A stretch of 48,814 nt of DNA from Candidatus Omnitrophota bacterium (GCA_028870995.1 JAGWOI010000017.1:1-48814); one strand, 5' to 3'; counted from the stretch's first letter, positions 18,103 through 27,613 are shown. The notes: generated by a model not told the origin, from the letters alone. Numbers and translations: made by a program.

Positions 18103-18854
18103 TAAGAGGATTTTTTCTTGCCAAAAATCTTATGGAGAAGGATCGCTATCGGATCAAAGAAACGGTCCACCACGCGTTCTTTGAGGGGAATGATGCCGTT
18201 GTCGGTAATATGGATGTGCTCGGGACAGACATCGGTGCAGCATTTGGTGATATTGCAATATCCCGAACCATATTCATTTTTTATTTTTTCAATGCGGTCT
18301 TCCGTGTCCAGGGGATGCATTTCCAAAGAGGCCAGGCGGATCATAAATCGCGGCCCCACGAATTTGTCTTTTTTATGCTGGTCGCGCAAAACATGGCAGA
18401 CGTTCTGGCACAAATAGCACTCGATGCATTTTCGGAATTCCTGCACCCGGTCGGCGTCGCGCTGGTACATCCGGTATTTCCCGTCCTTGGGCCTTGGCGG
18501 CAGTTTTAGCGGCGCGATGCGCTTATTCTGTTCATAATTCCAAGAGACATCCGTCACCAAATCTTTAATGATGGGAAAGGTCTTGAGCGGCTTGATGGTA
18601 ATGACCTCGTCTTCCTTGAAAGAATTCATGCGGGTCATGCAGCCGAGTTTCGGCTTGCCGTTGATCTCCATGCTGCAGGAGCCGCATTTGCCGGCTTTGC
18701 AGTTCCAGCGGCAGGCTAAATCGCTGGCTTTTTGCTCCTGGATACGGTGAATGGCATCCAGGACAACCATGCCCTTGTCGATTTCAATCTTATACTCGAC
18801 GAATTGACCGCCTGTTTTGTCCCCGCGCCAGACGCGGAAAGTCCGTTCAGCCAT
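18102..18854 (-). CDS. sdhB: Succinate dehydrogenase/fumarate reductase iron-sulfur subunit
   Basis: Electron-transfer subunit, 250 aa. The [2Fe-2S] domain has C52, C57, C60 and C72 (CKAGKCGSC and LGC). The C-terminal ferredoxin domain has CIECYLCQNVC and CCTDVCPEH for the other two clusters. The N-terminus MAERTFRVWRGDKTGGQF starts within the sdhA 3' end (8-bp overlap). The first strand reads FRVWRGD, as in the actinobacterial Sdh1-like proteins. It passes electrons between the flavoprotein and the membrane anchor encoded two genes upstream. Confidence 0.95.
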   Translation of the reverse strand: MAERTFRVWRGDKTGGQFVEYKIEIDKGMVVLDAIHRIQEQKASDLACRWNCKAGKCGSCSMEINGKPKLGCMTRMNSFKEDEVITIKPLKTFPIIKDLVTDVSWNYEQNKRIAPLKLPPRPKDGKYRMYQRDADRVQEFRKCIECYLCQNVCHVLRDQHKKDKFVGPRFMIRLASLEMHPLDTEDRIEKIKNEYGSGYCNITKCCTDVCPEHIHITDNGIIPLKERVVDRFFDPIAILLHKIFGKKKSS

Positions 18855-20673
18855 TCTGCCTTTCCAAATCCTCTATTTTTGCGTAAGCAATATCCGCCAG
18901 ATGCTTCGGGGGCGTTTGTCTCGGTTCTTTGCGCAGCTGCATTTTACCGTTGGGGTCTTTATTGAGAATAACGTTATAGGTAAGGCCTTCTTCGCGCTCC
19001 CCTTCAAAATCAATACGGGTATGACCGCCGCGCGATTCTTCCCGTGCCAGGGCTGCCATAGCAACGGCTTGGGCGGTCACGATCAAATTGTTAAGATCGA
19101 TCGCCGCATTCCAGCCCGGATTATATTGAGGAGCGGCGTGCGCCTTGACCTTTTCAATATCTTTTTTGATCCGCTCGATTTCGGAAAGGGCTTTTTGCAA
19201 TTCGGCAGCCGAACGGATGAGCCCGACCAATTGCTGCATGGTTTTTTGCAGGTCTTCCTGGACGGTATAAGGATTGGGGCCTTCTTCCCTATTCAGAGGG
19301 GCTGTGGCATTGCGGATAACAGCCGTTGCCTGTCCCTCGTCAATCTTGCCTTGAGAAACATTTTTGACATAATCGCGTGCGCCTATGCCCGCTAATTTGC
19401 CGAAGACCAGCAGGTCTGAGAGGGAGTTGCCTCCCAAACGGTTGGCGCCATGCATCCCTGCGCTGCATTCGCCGCAGGCAAAAAGGCCTGGAACCGTTGT
19501 TGCCTGTGTATCGGCATCGACGCGGATACCGCCCATAAAATAATGAAGGGTCGGGCCAACTTCCATCGGCTCTTTGGTGATATCGACTTCCGCCAGTTCC
19601 TTGAACTGATGGTACATGGACGGCAGCTTCTTTTTAATAAAATCAGCGGGACGCCGGGAAGCGATATCCAAAAAAGCGCCTCCATGCGGGGAGCCTCGGC
19701 CTTCTTCCACTTCCTTTTTGATGGCGCGCGCCACGACATCACGCGTTAAAAGTTCGGGTGGGCGCCTGGCATTTTTATCGCCTTTGACCCATCGTTCCGC
19801 CTCCTCAATGGTGTCGGCCGTCTCGGCAGCAAACCGTTGAGGGATATATTTGAACATAAAGCGTTCACCTTTATTGTTTAAAAGAACGCCCCCCTCGCCG
19901 CGCACGCCTTCGGTCACCAGGGTCCCCTTGACCGACGGCGGCCACATCATGCCGGTGGGGTGGAACTGCGTAAATTCCAAATCCATAAGTTCAGCGCCGG
20001 CCCGGTAGGCCATGCCCAATCCGTCGCCGGTATATTCCCAGGAATTGGACGTCACCTGCCAGGCCCGTCCGCCGCCGCCCGTCGCAAAAATGACCGCTTT
20101 GGTCCTAAAAATGACAAACCGCCCTGTCTCCCGCCAATATCCGACCAATCCGGCAACACGGCCGGAATCCAGCAGCAGATCAAGACCCGTGCATTCCATG
20201 TGCGTGGCAATGCCCTTATGGATACAAAAATCCTGGAGGGTTCGGATGATCTCAAGGCCGGTGCGGTCGCCCACATGCGCTAAACGCGGGTAACGATGGC
20301 CGCCGAAATTCCGTTGATTGATAAGCCCGTCAGGCGTCCGGTCAAAGACAGCTCCCCACTCTTCCAGTTCCCGCACCCGGTCCGGGGCTTGCTGGGCATG
20401 GAGTTCGGCCATCCGCCATTGATTTAAGAATTTTCCGCCCCGCATGGTATCGCGGAAATGGATCTTCCAGTTGTCACGTTTGTCGACATTGCCCATTGCG
20501 GCCGCTGCTCCGCCTTCAGCCATGACCGTATGCGCCTTGCCCAACAGGGATTTTGAGATCATTCCGGTATTTAAGCCCAGCTGGGCGCATTCAATGGCCG
20601 CCCGGATCCCGGCGCCGCCGGCGCCGACAACCAGCACATCATGATCAATGGTTTGAATTTCCTTGATATCCAT
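18847..20673 (-). CDS. sdhA: Succinate dehydrogenase/fumarate reductase flavoprotein subunit
   Basis: Catalytic subunit oxidising succinate (or reducing fumarate), 608 aa from the ATG at 20673, which overlaps the anchor stop as TAATG and has GGGG as SD. The FAD-binding GAGGAGIRAAIECAQLGL, the covalent-flavin histidine in KAHTVMAEGGAAAA, and the active-site arginine-bearing HYFMGGIRVDADT with GLFACGECSAGMHGANRLGG are all there. The C-terminal half continues with the usual helical domain and ends LEDLERQNG-like. The long insert-free layout resembles Sdh1-type enzymes of actinobacteria. Direction of catalysis cannot be read from sequence. Confidence 0.95.
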   Translation of the reverse strand: MDIKEIQTIDHDVLVVGAGGAGIRAAIECAQLGLNTGMISKSLLGKAHTVMAEGGAAAAMGNVDKRDNWKIHFRDTMRGGKFLNQWRMAELHAQQAPDRVRELEEWGAVFDRTPDGLINQRNFGGHRYPRLAHVGDRTGLEIIRTLQDFCIHKGIATHMECTGLDLLLDSGRVAGLVGYWRETGRFVIFRTKAVIFATGGGGRAWQVTSNSWEYTGDGLGMAYRAGAELMDLEFTQFHPTGMMWPPSVKGTLVTEGVRGEGGVLLNNKGERFMFKYIPQRFAAETADTIEEAERWVKGDKNARRPPELLTRDVVARAIKKEVEEGRGSPHGGAFLDIASRRPADFIKKKLPSMYHQFKELAEVDITKEPMEVGPTLHYFMGGIRVDADTQATTVPGLFACGECSAGMHGANRLGGNSLSDLLVFGKLAGIGARDYVKNVSQGKIDEGQATAVIRNATAPLNREEGPNPYTVQEDLQKTMQQLVGLIRSAAELQKALSEIERIKKDIEKVKAHAAPQYNPGWNAAIDLNNLIVTAQAVAMAALAREESRGGHTRIDFEGEREEGLTYNVILNKDPNGKMQLRKEPRQTPPKHLADIAYAKIEDLERQNG

Positions 20674-21500
20674 TAATGACCCCATGTATTAAAATCATGC
20701 CAAACACCCATCGACACCATACGGACATAAAGGTCGGTAAATCCCACCCAGATCATGCTGACCCATGCCCAAAACATGTGATTTTCGTTTAAAGTCGTGA
20801 TTTTCTTCCACAGGTTGTGCCCCAAATGTTCCTTCCCGTTGGGACAGGAAAAGCAGTCCAAGCGTCCGCCCATTAAATGACGGTAGGCATGACAGCCGAA
20901 GGTATAATGAGCCAGCAATAGAACATTAATGACCAAGATAACTGTACCGACACCTATGCCGAATTGGCCGTGGTTGAAAAAGGCCCTGAAGGCATCATAG
21001 GCCAGGATAAAAATGTAGCAGATGGCGATATATAGGGTATAACGGTGGATGTTTTGAAAAAGTAAAAAACCTGTTTCGCCCTTATAGTTGTTTTGGGGCA
21101 AGGCGGTCACTGCACATGCAGGAGGCGTGGCAAAATAAGACCGGTAGTAAAATTTGCGGTAATAATAGCAGGTTAACCTGAAGGCCAGGGGTCCAAAAAG
21201 GACAAGCATGGCCGGCGATGGGGGCAGGAATTTCGGCCACCAGGGGGGCCAAGTCCCGAACCAGGCATGGGCAACAGGGGCAGCGCCGGGCGCTGACGGG
21301 TCGACCATAAGCACCGGCGAATAAAGAGGCGATAAATAAGGTGCGGCATAGTAATAGCCGGCTTGAAACATGGCCCAGGTGGTGTAAACGACAAAACATA
21401 AGAAACCAAAACCCGTGGCCGCTGGTTCAAGCCACCAAAGATCGGTACGGTTAGTGGAAGCAAATTTGGTTGAATGGGCTTCGGTCTTTGTTTGATTCAT
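20673..21500 (-). CDS. sdhC: Large single membrane anchor of succinate dehydrogenase (actinobacterial Sdh1-like)
   Basis: 275 aa, first gene of the sdh set. Five hydrophobic helices are visible at about 26-46, 97-112, 153-172, 182-201 and 242-263. The middle carries FRLTCYYYRKFYYRSYF and the PPACAV block, and the segment NIHRYTLYIAICYIF, which from memory are hallmarks of the one-subunit anchors of the mycobacterial Sdh1 type. Between helices 4 and 5 lies a metal-site-like run: C203-H204, H208, C216, C219, H225 and H228. In mycobacterial Sdh1 a membrane-embedded Rieske-type cluster has been reported in this subunit. There is no second anchor gene. Confidence 0.82.
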   Translation of the reverse strand: MNQTKTEAHSTKFASTNRTDLWWLEPAATGFGFLCFVVYTTWAMFQAGYYYAAPYLSPLYSPVLMVDPSAPGAAPVAHAWFGTWPPWWPKFLPPSPAMLVLFGPLAFRLTCYYYRKFYYRSYFATPPACAVTALPQNNYKGETGFLLFQNIHRYTLYIAICYIFILAYDAFRAFFNHGQFGIGVGTVILVINVLLLAHYTFGCHAYRHLMGGRLDCFSCPNGKEHLGHNLWKKITTLNENHMFWAWVSMIWVGFTDLYVRMVSMGVWHDFNTWGH

Positions 21501-21513
21501 GAGGATAAGTTCG

Positions 21514-21522
21514 ATTATAACA
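21514..21522 (-). promoter_or_regulatory. Extended -10 element before sdhC
   Basis: The minus strand reads TGTTATAAT at 21514-21522: a perfect -10 hexamer with the TG extension, in an A/T-rich spacer of 58 bp after the PEBP-like gene. No good -35 box is present. The predicted start would be only about 7 nt before the sdhC ATG at 21500, so the transcript would be nearly leaderless, which weakens the call. Confidence 0.35.
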
Positions 21523-21558
21523 TTTTAAGAAATCAAATCTATTAATTTACAAATTTTT

Positions 21559-22068
21559 TTAGAAGAGTTTCTTTTGATAGGTACCGGTCAATTGGGCTTT
21601 GGCAATGACATGGCCTTTTAGGCTTTTGTCAACCTTTGAAAGCGTCTCCCCTTCCCTGATGTTTAACACGGAATCCAGGGCATAAAGACGAAAAATATAA
21701 TGATGAAGCTCACCCGGAGGCGGACAGGGCCCTCCGTAGGCGGTTTTGCCGAAATCATTCAAGCCTTGCTTCCCTGGATGGCTGCCTATTGGAATTTCCT
21801 TGGTATCAGGAGGAATGTTATACAGGATCCAGTGGGTCCATGTGCGGCCAGGAGCATCAGGGTCGGTAACGGTCAGGGCCAGGCTCTGAGCTTTGGCGGG
21901 GATATTGTGGAAGGCCAAAGGCGGATTAATATTGGCCCCATCACAGGTGTATTGGGACGGTATGGGCGCATTATTATCGAAAGCCGTGGAGCTGATGTTC
22001 GGTGAACCGGCCCAAACCAGTGCCGGAGAAATCAATAACCCTATGTAAACAGCTGCAAAGCTTTTCAT
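21559..22068 (-). CDS. Exported PEBP/YbhB-family (Raf kinase inhibitor-like) protein
   Basis: 169 aa with a signal peptide (MKSFAAVYIGLLISPALVWA, cleavage near residue 20). The body has the PEBP landmarks IPSQYTCDGANINPPLAFHN, TVTDPDAPGRTWTHWILYNI, and the YGGPCPPPGELHHYIFRLYA block that forms the anion-binding pocket. Function in bacteria is not well defined; members bind phosphorylated or phospholipid-like ligands. The start overlaps the sirtuin gene stop by 4 bp, so it belongs to the isochorismatase-acs-cobB run even though it is exported. Length is normal for the YbhB branch plus a leader. Confidence 0.9.
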   Translation of the reverse strand: MKSFAAVYIGLLISPALVWAGSPNISSTAFDNNAPIPSQYTCDGANINPPLAFHNIPAKAQSLALTVTDPDAPGRTWTHWILYNIPPDTKEIPIGSHPGKQGLNDFGKTAYGGPCPPPGELHHYIFRLYALDSVLNIREGETLSKVDKSLKGHVIAKAQLTGTYQKKLF

Positions 22069-22820
22069 ATGTTCAATTTAATCTTAACGGCCTCCATCAA
22101 GGCCTTAAAAAACGTATCAATATCACTTTCAACTTCCACCGCTATATTATACACATTCAAGCCAACCTTAGTATTGTTGATTATGGCTACCTTACCTGGA
22201 ACAAATTGCGGCAAGGAAGCCGCCGGATACACGGCACAGGAAGTGCCGATGACCAGGAAAAGATCTGCATTTTGGGCCAGCTCAAGGGATTCATGGTAAT
22301 ACTTGACATCTTCACCGAAAAAAACGATGTCAGGTTTGATGACTCCCCGGCAGGAACAATGCGGGATTATCCCCTGGCGTAAAATCATGGCTTTGAGGCT
22401 GGTATAATCATACACCTTGCGGCATTTAAGGCAATGGCTGCTCAAAAAAGACCCGTGCATGTCCAGGACTTTTGTTGAGCCGGATTTTTCGTGTAAGCCG
22501 TCGATATTTTGGGTGATGACCGCCTGGAGTTTGCCTGCCCGTTCAAGGGCGGCCAAGGCATAATGGGTGAAGGTGGGCTTGATGGAAGTTTCAAGGCTGA
22601 TAAAGTCCCTTGCAAATTCGTAAAAGGGTTTGGGGTCTTTGAGGAAATAATCAATGTCAAAAACTTTTTCAGGGTCGTATAACCGGCTGACATAAAGGCC
22701 TTGAGGGCCGCGGAAATCCGGTATCCCGGCGCTGGTCGAAACACCTGCCCCGGTCAGACAAACAGTACGGTTGGATTGCAGGATCAATTCGGCGCATCGG
22801 GTGATTGGATCGGGGGGCAT
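22065..22820 (-). CDS. cobB: NAD-dependent protein deacylase (sirtuin)
   Basis: 251 aa Sir2-family enzyme that removes acyl groups from lysine using NAD+. Seen: the NAD-binding CLTGAGVSTSAGIPDFRG, the QNIDGLHEKSG motif, the catalytic histidine in DMHGSF, and two zinc-binding cysteine pairs (HCLKC and HCSCRG). VIGTSCAVYPAASLPQF completes the fold. It lies 14 bp after acs. In Salmonella and others, CobB reactivates acetyl-CoA synthetase by deacetylating its C-terminal lysine, and that target lysine is conserved in the neighbouring acs product, so the pair is likely functional. Confidence 0.94.
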   Translation of the reverse strand: MPPDPITRCAELILQSNRTVCLTGAGVSTSAGIPDFRGPQGLYVSRLYDPEKVFDIDYFLKDPKPFYEFARDFISLETSIKPTFTHYALAALERAGKLQAVITQNIDGLHEKSGSTKVLDMHGSFLSSHCLKCRKVYDYTSLKAMILRQGIIPHCSCRGVIKPDIVFFGEDVKYYHESLELAQNADLFLVIGTSCAVYPAASLPQFVPGKVAIINNTKVGLNVYNIAVEVESDIDTFFKALMEAVKIKLNI

Positions 22821-22834
22821 GGTTATTCCCCTTT

Positions 22835-24781
22835 TTAGGCTTCTTGATATTTTTCTTTTAGTGCGGCAACGACGTTGGGGTCGGCGAGGGTTGTGATATC
22901 GCCCAATACCCTGCCCTCGGCGATGTCGCGCAGCAGGCGGCGCATGATCTTGCCGGACCTGGTCTTGGGCACATCGGCGGTAAAAATGATGCGGGAAGGC
23001 CGGGCGATGGCGCCTATTTTTTGGGACACATGCTCTTTAAGGATTTCTTCCGATTGGGCGTTAATGGGATTGCCTTCCTTAAGGATGACAAAGGCAACGA
23101 TGGCCTGGCCCTTGACTTCATCCTTAACGCCGACCACCGCCGCCTCGGCCACCATTTGGTTGTCGACCAGGGCGCTTTCCACTTCAGCGGTGGAGATGTT
23201 GTGCCCTGCCACCAGCATGATATCATCCACGCGGCCCAGGAACCAGAAATAACCGTCTTTATCGCGTTTGGTGCCGTCACCGGCGAAATAGTATTTTCCC
23301 GACCAGCGCCCCCAGTAGGTTTGTTCGTAACGTTTAGGGTCTCCCCAAATGCCGCGCAGCATTGAAGGCCAGGGGCTGGTGAGGCTCAAAAAACCGCCGC
23401 CGACGGGTATGGCCTGCCCTTCTTCGTTGAGGATTTCGGCGTCGATGCCGGGCAAAGGCTTGCCGGCCGAACCCGGCTTCATGGGAGTGAGGCCGGGCAG
23501 GGTCGTGATCATGATGGCGCCGGTCTCCGTTTGCCACCAGGTATCCACGACCGGGCAGCGGTAATTGCCGATATTTTCGTGGTACCAGACCCAGGCCTCG
23601 GGATTGATGGGTTCACCGACACTTCCCAATAGCCGCAAAGATCCCAAATTGCATTTTTTAGGCCATTGTTCGCCCCATTTCATAAAGGCCCGGATGGCTG
23701 TCGGGGCCGTATAAAAAATGCTCACCTTGTACTTTTCGATGATCCGCCAGAAGCGGTCGCGTTCAGGAAAATCCGGGGCGCCTTCATAGATCACCTGGGT
23801 GGCGGCATTGCTCATGGGACCGTAAACCGTGTAACTGTGGCCGGTCACCCAGCCCACATCCGCGGTGCACCAGAAGACATCATTGGCTTTTAGATCAAAG
23901 ACCCAATGGGTGGTGACATTGACACCGGTCAAATAACCTCCGGTGCTATGGACAATGCCTTTGGGTTTTCCTGTGGTGCCGGATGTATAAAGGATGTACA
24001 GGATGTCCTCGCTGTCCATTTCTTCGGGGGCGCAATAAGGTTTGGCGTGGCGCAGGCAGTCATGGTACCAATGGTCCCGGCCTGATTTCATGGCCACACG
24101 GCCGTCGGCACGTTGCACCACGATCACGTCATGGATGCTGGGCGTATTGGCCAAGGCGGCGTCCGCGATGGTTTTGAGCGGCACCAGTTTGCCCCGCCGC
24201 CATCCGCCGTCGGCAGTGATCAAGAGCTTGGCCTGGGCGTCGTTGATGCGTTCCTGCAGGGCTTCGGCGCTGAATCCGCCGAACACGACAGTGTGGATCG
24301 CCCCGATGCGCGCGCAGGCCAGCATGGCGAAAACCGCTTCCGGGATCATGGGCATGTAGATGGCCACACGGTCGCCTTTGGCAACACCTAAGCTTTTTAA
24401 GCAATTGGCTAGTTTATTGACTTCCAGGTAACAATCCGCATAAGTAAAGGATTTTTCATCGCCGTTCTCCCCTTCCCAAAAGAGTGCCGTTTTATTGCCC
24501 AAATTGGCCTTGATGTGGCGGTCCAGGCAGTTATAGGACGCATTAAGTTTGCCGCCGGCGAACCATTGGGCGTAAGGTTTTTGCCATACCAGGGCCTTGT
24601 CCCAGGGCTTGAACCAGTCGAGTTTTCCGGCACATTCTTCCCAGAAAGCGACGCGGTCGGCCTTGGCCTTTTGGTAGAGAGAATCGTCCTTTATGTTGGA
24701 AAGGTTTTGGAATAATGCGGAAGGATGAATGATGCGGGTTTCGTGGTAAAGATCGTCAACTTCAAATTTGAATTCGTCCAT
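22835..24781 (-). CDS. acs: Acetyl-CoA synthetase, AMP-forming
   Basis: Activates acetate to acetyl-CoA at the cost of ATP to AMP; cytoplasmic. 648 aa, full length. Landmarks: [19 protein letters not shown], the P-loop [30 protein letters not shown], and the C-terminal catalytic lysine K611 in [17 protein letters not shown], the known acetylation site. The gene starts 5 bp after the isochorismatase-like gene and ends 14 bp before cobB. Together with the ADP-forming synthetase further along, the cell has both high-affinity uptake and ATP-yielding routes between acyl-CoA and acid. Confidence 0.97.
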   Translation of the reverse strand: MDEFKFEVDDLYHETRIIHPSALFQNLSNIKDDSLYQKAKADRVAFWEECAGKLDWFKPWDKALVWQKPYAQWFAGGKLNASYNCLDRHIKANLGNKTALFWEGENGDEKSFTYADCYLEVNKLANCLKSLGVAKGDRVAIYMPMIPEAVFAMLACARIGAIHTVVFGGFSAEALQERINDAQAKLLITADGGWRRGKLVPLKTIADAALANTPSIHDVIVVQRADGRVAMKSGRDHWYHDCLRHAKPYCAPEEMDSEDILYILYTSGTTGKPKGIVHSTGGYLTGVNVTTHWVFDLKANDVFWCTADVGWVTGHSYTVYGPMSNAATQVIYEGAPDFPERDRFWRIIEKYKVSIFYTAPTAIRAFMKWGEQWPKKCNLGSLRLLGSVGEPINPEAWVWYHENIGNYRCPVVDTWWQTETGAIMITTLPGLTPMKPGSAGKPLPGIDAEILNEEGQAIPVGGGFLSLTSPWPSMLRGIWGDPKRYEQTYWGRWSGKYYFAGDGTKRDKDGYFWFLGRVDDIMLVAGHNISTAEVESALVDNQMVAEAAVVGVKDEVKGQAIVAFVILKEGNPINAQSEEILKEHVSQKIGAIARPSRIIFTADVPKTRSGKIMRRLLRDIAEGRVLGDITTLADPNVVAALKEKYQEA

Positions 24782-24786
24782 AGCTC

Positions 24787-25335
24787 CTAGCGCCGTTTAA
24801 GATGGCTCACGACCGACTTAAATTCAGGATGGTCCGCTGTTTTGATCAATTCGCACATGGCCATTTCCGTTGTGGTGATCACCATGCCCTCAGCGCGCAT
24901 GCGTTCGATGGCCGTATCCCGGTCCAGGGCCTTGCGCGAGGAAGTGGCATCCGCCACCAGGTGCACCTCATAACCATGCCGGGAGAGGTCGTGGGCGGTT
25001 TGATAAACACAGACATGCGCTTCGATGCCGGTTATTAAAATTTGCCGCCGGTTGATTTTTTGAAGATGTTTCACGTAAGCAGGTTCGCCCCAGCAGCTGA
25101 AACTGCGTTTAGCGATAGGCTTGGCCACCGGATCCAGCAGTTCTTTGATGGGTTTGATGGTCCCCCCGATTTTATCCGGCGCCTGCTCGCTCCAAAGAAT
25201 GGGAAGATTAAACGATTTGGCGGCAAGGATGAAATAGCCGATATGGGTCTGCACCTTCTCATGGTCATGGATCAAGCCGGAAAGCTTGCCCTGAACGTCG
25301 ATGACGGCAAGGCTGGTGTTTTCAATATCCAACAT
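24787..25335 (-). CDS. Isochorismatase-family cysteine hydrolase
   Basis: 182 aa of the isochorismatase/nicotinamidase superfamily. The triad is visible: D13 in [10 protein letters not shown]76 in [10 protein letters not shown], and C109 in [12 protein letters not shown] with the cis-peptide before it. The rest ([13 protein letters not shown]) resembles the YcaC-like subgroup, whose substrates are mostly unknown. It lacks the metal-binding residues typical of nicotinamidases as far as I can see. It is first in the run with acs, cobB and the PEBP-like gene, divergent from the two-component genes. The exact reaction cannot be assigned. Confidence 0.88.
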   Translation of the reverse strand: MLDIENTSLAVIDVQGKLSGLIHDHEKVQTHIGYFILAAKSFNLPILWSEQAPDKIGGTIKPIKELLDPVAKPIAKRSFSCWGEPAYVKHLQKINRRQILITGIEAHVCVYQTAHDLSRHGYEVHLVADATSSRKALDRDTAIERMRAEGMVITTTEMAMCELIKTADHPEFKSVVSHLKRR

Positions 25336-25414
25336 GTTTTTTATTGTACATAAGCGTTAAAGAAAAGCCATAAAAAAAGCCATAAACACGATGATCTCAT
25401 CGGCATGGCCAATT

Positions 25415-25420
25415 TATAAT
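25415..25420 (+). promoter_or_regulatory. -10 element before the OmpR-type regulator gene
   Basis: A perfect TATAAT sits 48 bp before the ATG at 25468, with a transcription start expected near 25427. The -35 position (25392-25397, TGATCT) matches poorly, which is common at promoters needing an activator. The overlapping text TTTATAATCTTG contains TAATCTT, the same half-site text found in the TTTAAT boxes of this window. Confidence 0.45.
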
Positions 25421-25467
25421 CTTGCAAAAGATGCCGGAGAATGGTAAAACAAAAAAAAGGAACAGTC

Positions 25468-26142
25468 ATGCGCATTCTTGTTGTTGAAGACGAAAAGAGC
25501 ATTGCATCATTCCTGGCCCGCGGCTTGAAAGAAGAGAAATTCGCCGTGGATGTGGCGTATGACGGCGAGGAAGGCATGTATTTGGCGGAGATCAATGCCT
25601 ACGATGTCATGATTTTCGATATCATGCTTCCTAAAAAAGACGGCATCGCGATGTGCCAAGAACTGCGCGCCCGTAAGATCAACACCCCCATCTTGATGCT
25701 GACCGCCCGCAATGCCGTTGAGGATAAGATCGATGGTCTCAACAGCGGGGCCGACGATTATTTGACAAAACCGTTTTCATTCGGCGAACTGCTGGCCCGC
25801 CTCAGGGTCCTGTTGAAGCGCACGACCGGCAATAAGACCTCCGTCTTAAAGGTCGATGACCTTCAGTTAAACCAGTTGACTTACGAAGTCCAACGGGACG
25901 GCCGCCCCATCAAACTCAACACGAAGGAATTCATGCTGCTCCAATACTTGATGCTGAATGCCGGGCACGTCATCTCCCGCACCATGATCTCCGAACACGT
26001 CTGGAATGAGGAATTCGACAGCATGACCAATATTATCGATGTTTATATCGCCTATCTCCGCCGGAAGATCGACAAGGGGTTCAGGAAAAAACTTATACGC
26101 ACCGTCCGGGGTGCCGGCTATATGCTGGGAACGCCGCAATGA
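25468..26142 (+). CDS. OmpR-family response regulator
   Basis: 224 aa. The receiver (1-118) has the acidic pair E8-D9, phosphoacceptor D51 in MIFDIMLPKKDG and the lysine in DDYLTKPFSF. The C-terminal winged helix (about 128-222) contains LNTKEFMLLQYLMLNAGHVI and IDVYIAYLRRKIDKGF, the OmpR/PhoB DNA-binding layout, which recognises tandem half-sites about 11 bp apart. An SD (AAAAGGAA) lies before this ATG, so I prefer it to the ATG at 25441. The stop overlaps the histidine kinase start by 4 bp. The CusR/QseB-like branch is the best fit by eye. Confidence 0.95.
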   Translation: MRILVVEDEKSIASFLARGLKEEKFAVDVAYDGEEGMYLAEINAYDVMIFDIMLPKKDGIAMCQELRARKINTPILMLTARNAVEDKIDGLNSGADDYLTKPFSFGELLARLRVLLKRTTGNKTSVLKVDDLQLNQLTYEVQRDGRPIKLNTKEFMLLQYLMLNAGHVISRTMISEHVWNEEFDSMTNIIDVYIAYLRRKIDKGFRKKLIRTVRGAGYMLGTPQ

Positions 26143-27602
26143 AATTCAATTCGATCAAATTCAAGATCAGTGTCCTTTATACGGTCATCCTCGCGCTGAT
26201 TTTATTTGTCTTCAGCGGTTTATTGTATTTTATTTCCAATAAGCTCACTTATGAGGTTGATACGGAGCTTAATTTGAAAGCCAGGGCCGTTGCCAGCACC
26301 ATTGATGATTATATGGCCTTGTTGAAAGACAAGCCCGGGGCCCTTAAAACGGCAGCCGTGACGACCATCGCCATGAATAGGCAGCTTCTGTTTGGCCGTA
26401 ATCTCAATTCGGGCTTTCAGCGTTGGTGGGAACAGGTCAAGCGCTCAAGCGTCATTCAATATTATATTACCTTTATCGGCAGAAATGACAGCGTCGATGT
26501 CCACTCGGACAATATGAGTAATAATCTCCTTAAAATCTTTCTGGAGGACCTTCATTTCCCTAAGAACAGGATCCTGTTTCAGACAATAACCTACCATAAG
26601 ACCAAAATAAGGGTTATTAATTATCCCTATTCGGGCTCCTTGGGGGGCCGATATATCATCCAAGTGGGTATCGCTGAGAATTCAGTCTTACGTCTTTTGT
26701 CCAAATGGTTTTATTCCATTGCCCTGGCTATCCCGTTAGTCCTTATTTTGACCGGTTTTATGGGGCGCCTGCTGGCTTCGAGGATTTTAAATCCCATGAA
26801 TAAGATCACCAAATTGGCCAAAAATATCACCCATCATGACCTGACGCTCAGGATCGATCCTAAAGATTTTGACGCAGAAATGGAAGAATTTGCGGGGGCT
26901 TTCAACGATATGATAAGCCGGCTGGAGAAATCTTTCAAACATATTGAGGCTTTTAGTTATCATGTGGCCCATGAATTAAAGACGCCTTTGACGATCATCC
27001 GCGGAGAAGCGGAGCTGGTCCTCATGAAGGAGCGCTCCCCTGAAGAATATAAGAGGGGATATAAAGTGACGCTGATTGAGGTCGAGAGGATCTTAAAGAC
27101 CGTTGAGGATCTGTTGCTGCTCACCAAACTGGACTATAAGCCGGAAACGCTGGTCTTTGAAAGGTTCGACGTCATTGAGTTCCTGCGTGAGGTCTGTGAT
27201 CGTGCCAAACTTTTGGCTTCCAAGAAAAACATCCATTTCAAGTGCGACCTCCCTTCGGCCAAGGTCGACATCAAGGGCACGCCCCTTCACCTGCGCCGGC
27301 TTTTTTTTAATATTATCGATAATGCCGTCAAATTCACTCCTGAAGGAGGGCGGATCGACTTGACCGTGACCGTACATGAGCGCGAAATTACCGTGGCCAT
27401 CGCCGACACGGGGCCTGGCATTGCCCCGCAACATCTTCCCATGATCTTTGATCGGTTTTTCAGGGTGGATAATAATGTGGCGGGCCAGGGGCTGGGTCTT
27501 AACATTGCCCAGACAGTCGCCCGTCTCCATCAGGGGCGCATCCTTGTGGAAAGCCGACCCGGGCAAGGTGCCGTCTTTAAGGTGGTCCTGCCTCATTTAT
27601 AA
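26139..27602 (+). CDS. Membrane sensor histidine kinase (CusS/heavy-metal-sensor-like layout)
   Basis: 487 aa partner of the preceding regulator. TM1 is about 8-32, the periplasmic sensor 33-190, TM2 about 191-211, then a HAMP linker (LNPMNKITKLAKNITHHDLT), the dimerisation helix with H278 in YHVAHELKTPLT, and the ATP-binding domain with NIIDNAVKFTPEG, the DTGPGIAPQHLPMIFDRFF block and GLGLNIAQTVARLH. Overall layout resembles the metal and stress sensors of the CusS/QseC type; no metal-binding cluster of H/C/M is obvious in the sensor, so the signal is unknown. It follows a 4-bp overlap. Confidence 0.93.
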   Translation: MKFNSIKFKISVLYTVILALILFVFSGLLYFISNKLTYEVDTELNLKARAVASTIDDYMALLKDKPGALKTAAVTTIAMNRQLLFGRNLNSGFQRWWEQVKRSSVIQYYITFIGRNDSVDVHSDNMSNNLLKIFLEDLHFPKNRILFQTITYHKTKIRVINYPYSGSLGGRYIIQVGIAENSVLRLLSKWFYSIALAIPLVLILTGFMGRLLASRILNPMNKITKLAKNITHHDLTLRIDPKDFDAEMEEFAGAFNDMISRLEKSFKHIEAFSYHVAHELKTPLTIIRGEAELVLMKERSPEEYKRGYKVTLIEVERILKTVEDLLLLTKLDYKPETLVFERFDVIEFLREVCDRAKLLASKKNIHFKCDLPSAKVDIKGTPLHLRRLFFNIIDNAVKFTPEGGRIDLTVTVHEREITVAIADTGPGIAPQHLPMIFDRFFRVDNNVAGQGLGLNIAQTVARLHQGRILVESRPGQGAVFKVVLPHL

Positions 27603-27613
27603 AATCATCTGCT

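Noticed and set aside
25365-25386. Direct repeat AAGCCATAAA x2 between the divergent genes
   Set aside because: The period is 12 bp and the text is low-complexity A-rich; I could not link it to a -35 position or to the TTTAAT boxes.
25341-25595. Minus-strand open frame across the divergent promoter region
   Set aside because: It overlaps the start of the response-regulator gene and the -10 element, has no SD, and its product has no recognisable pattern.
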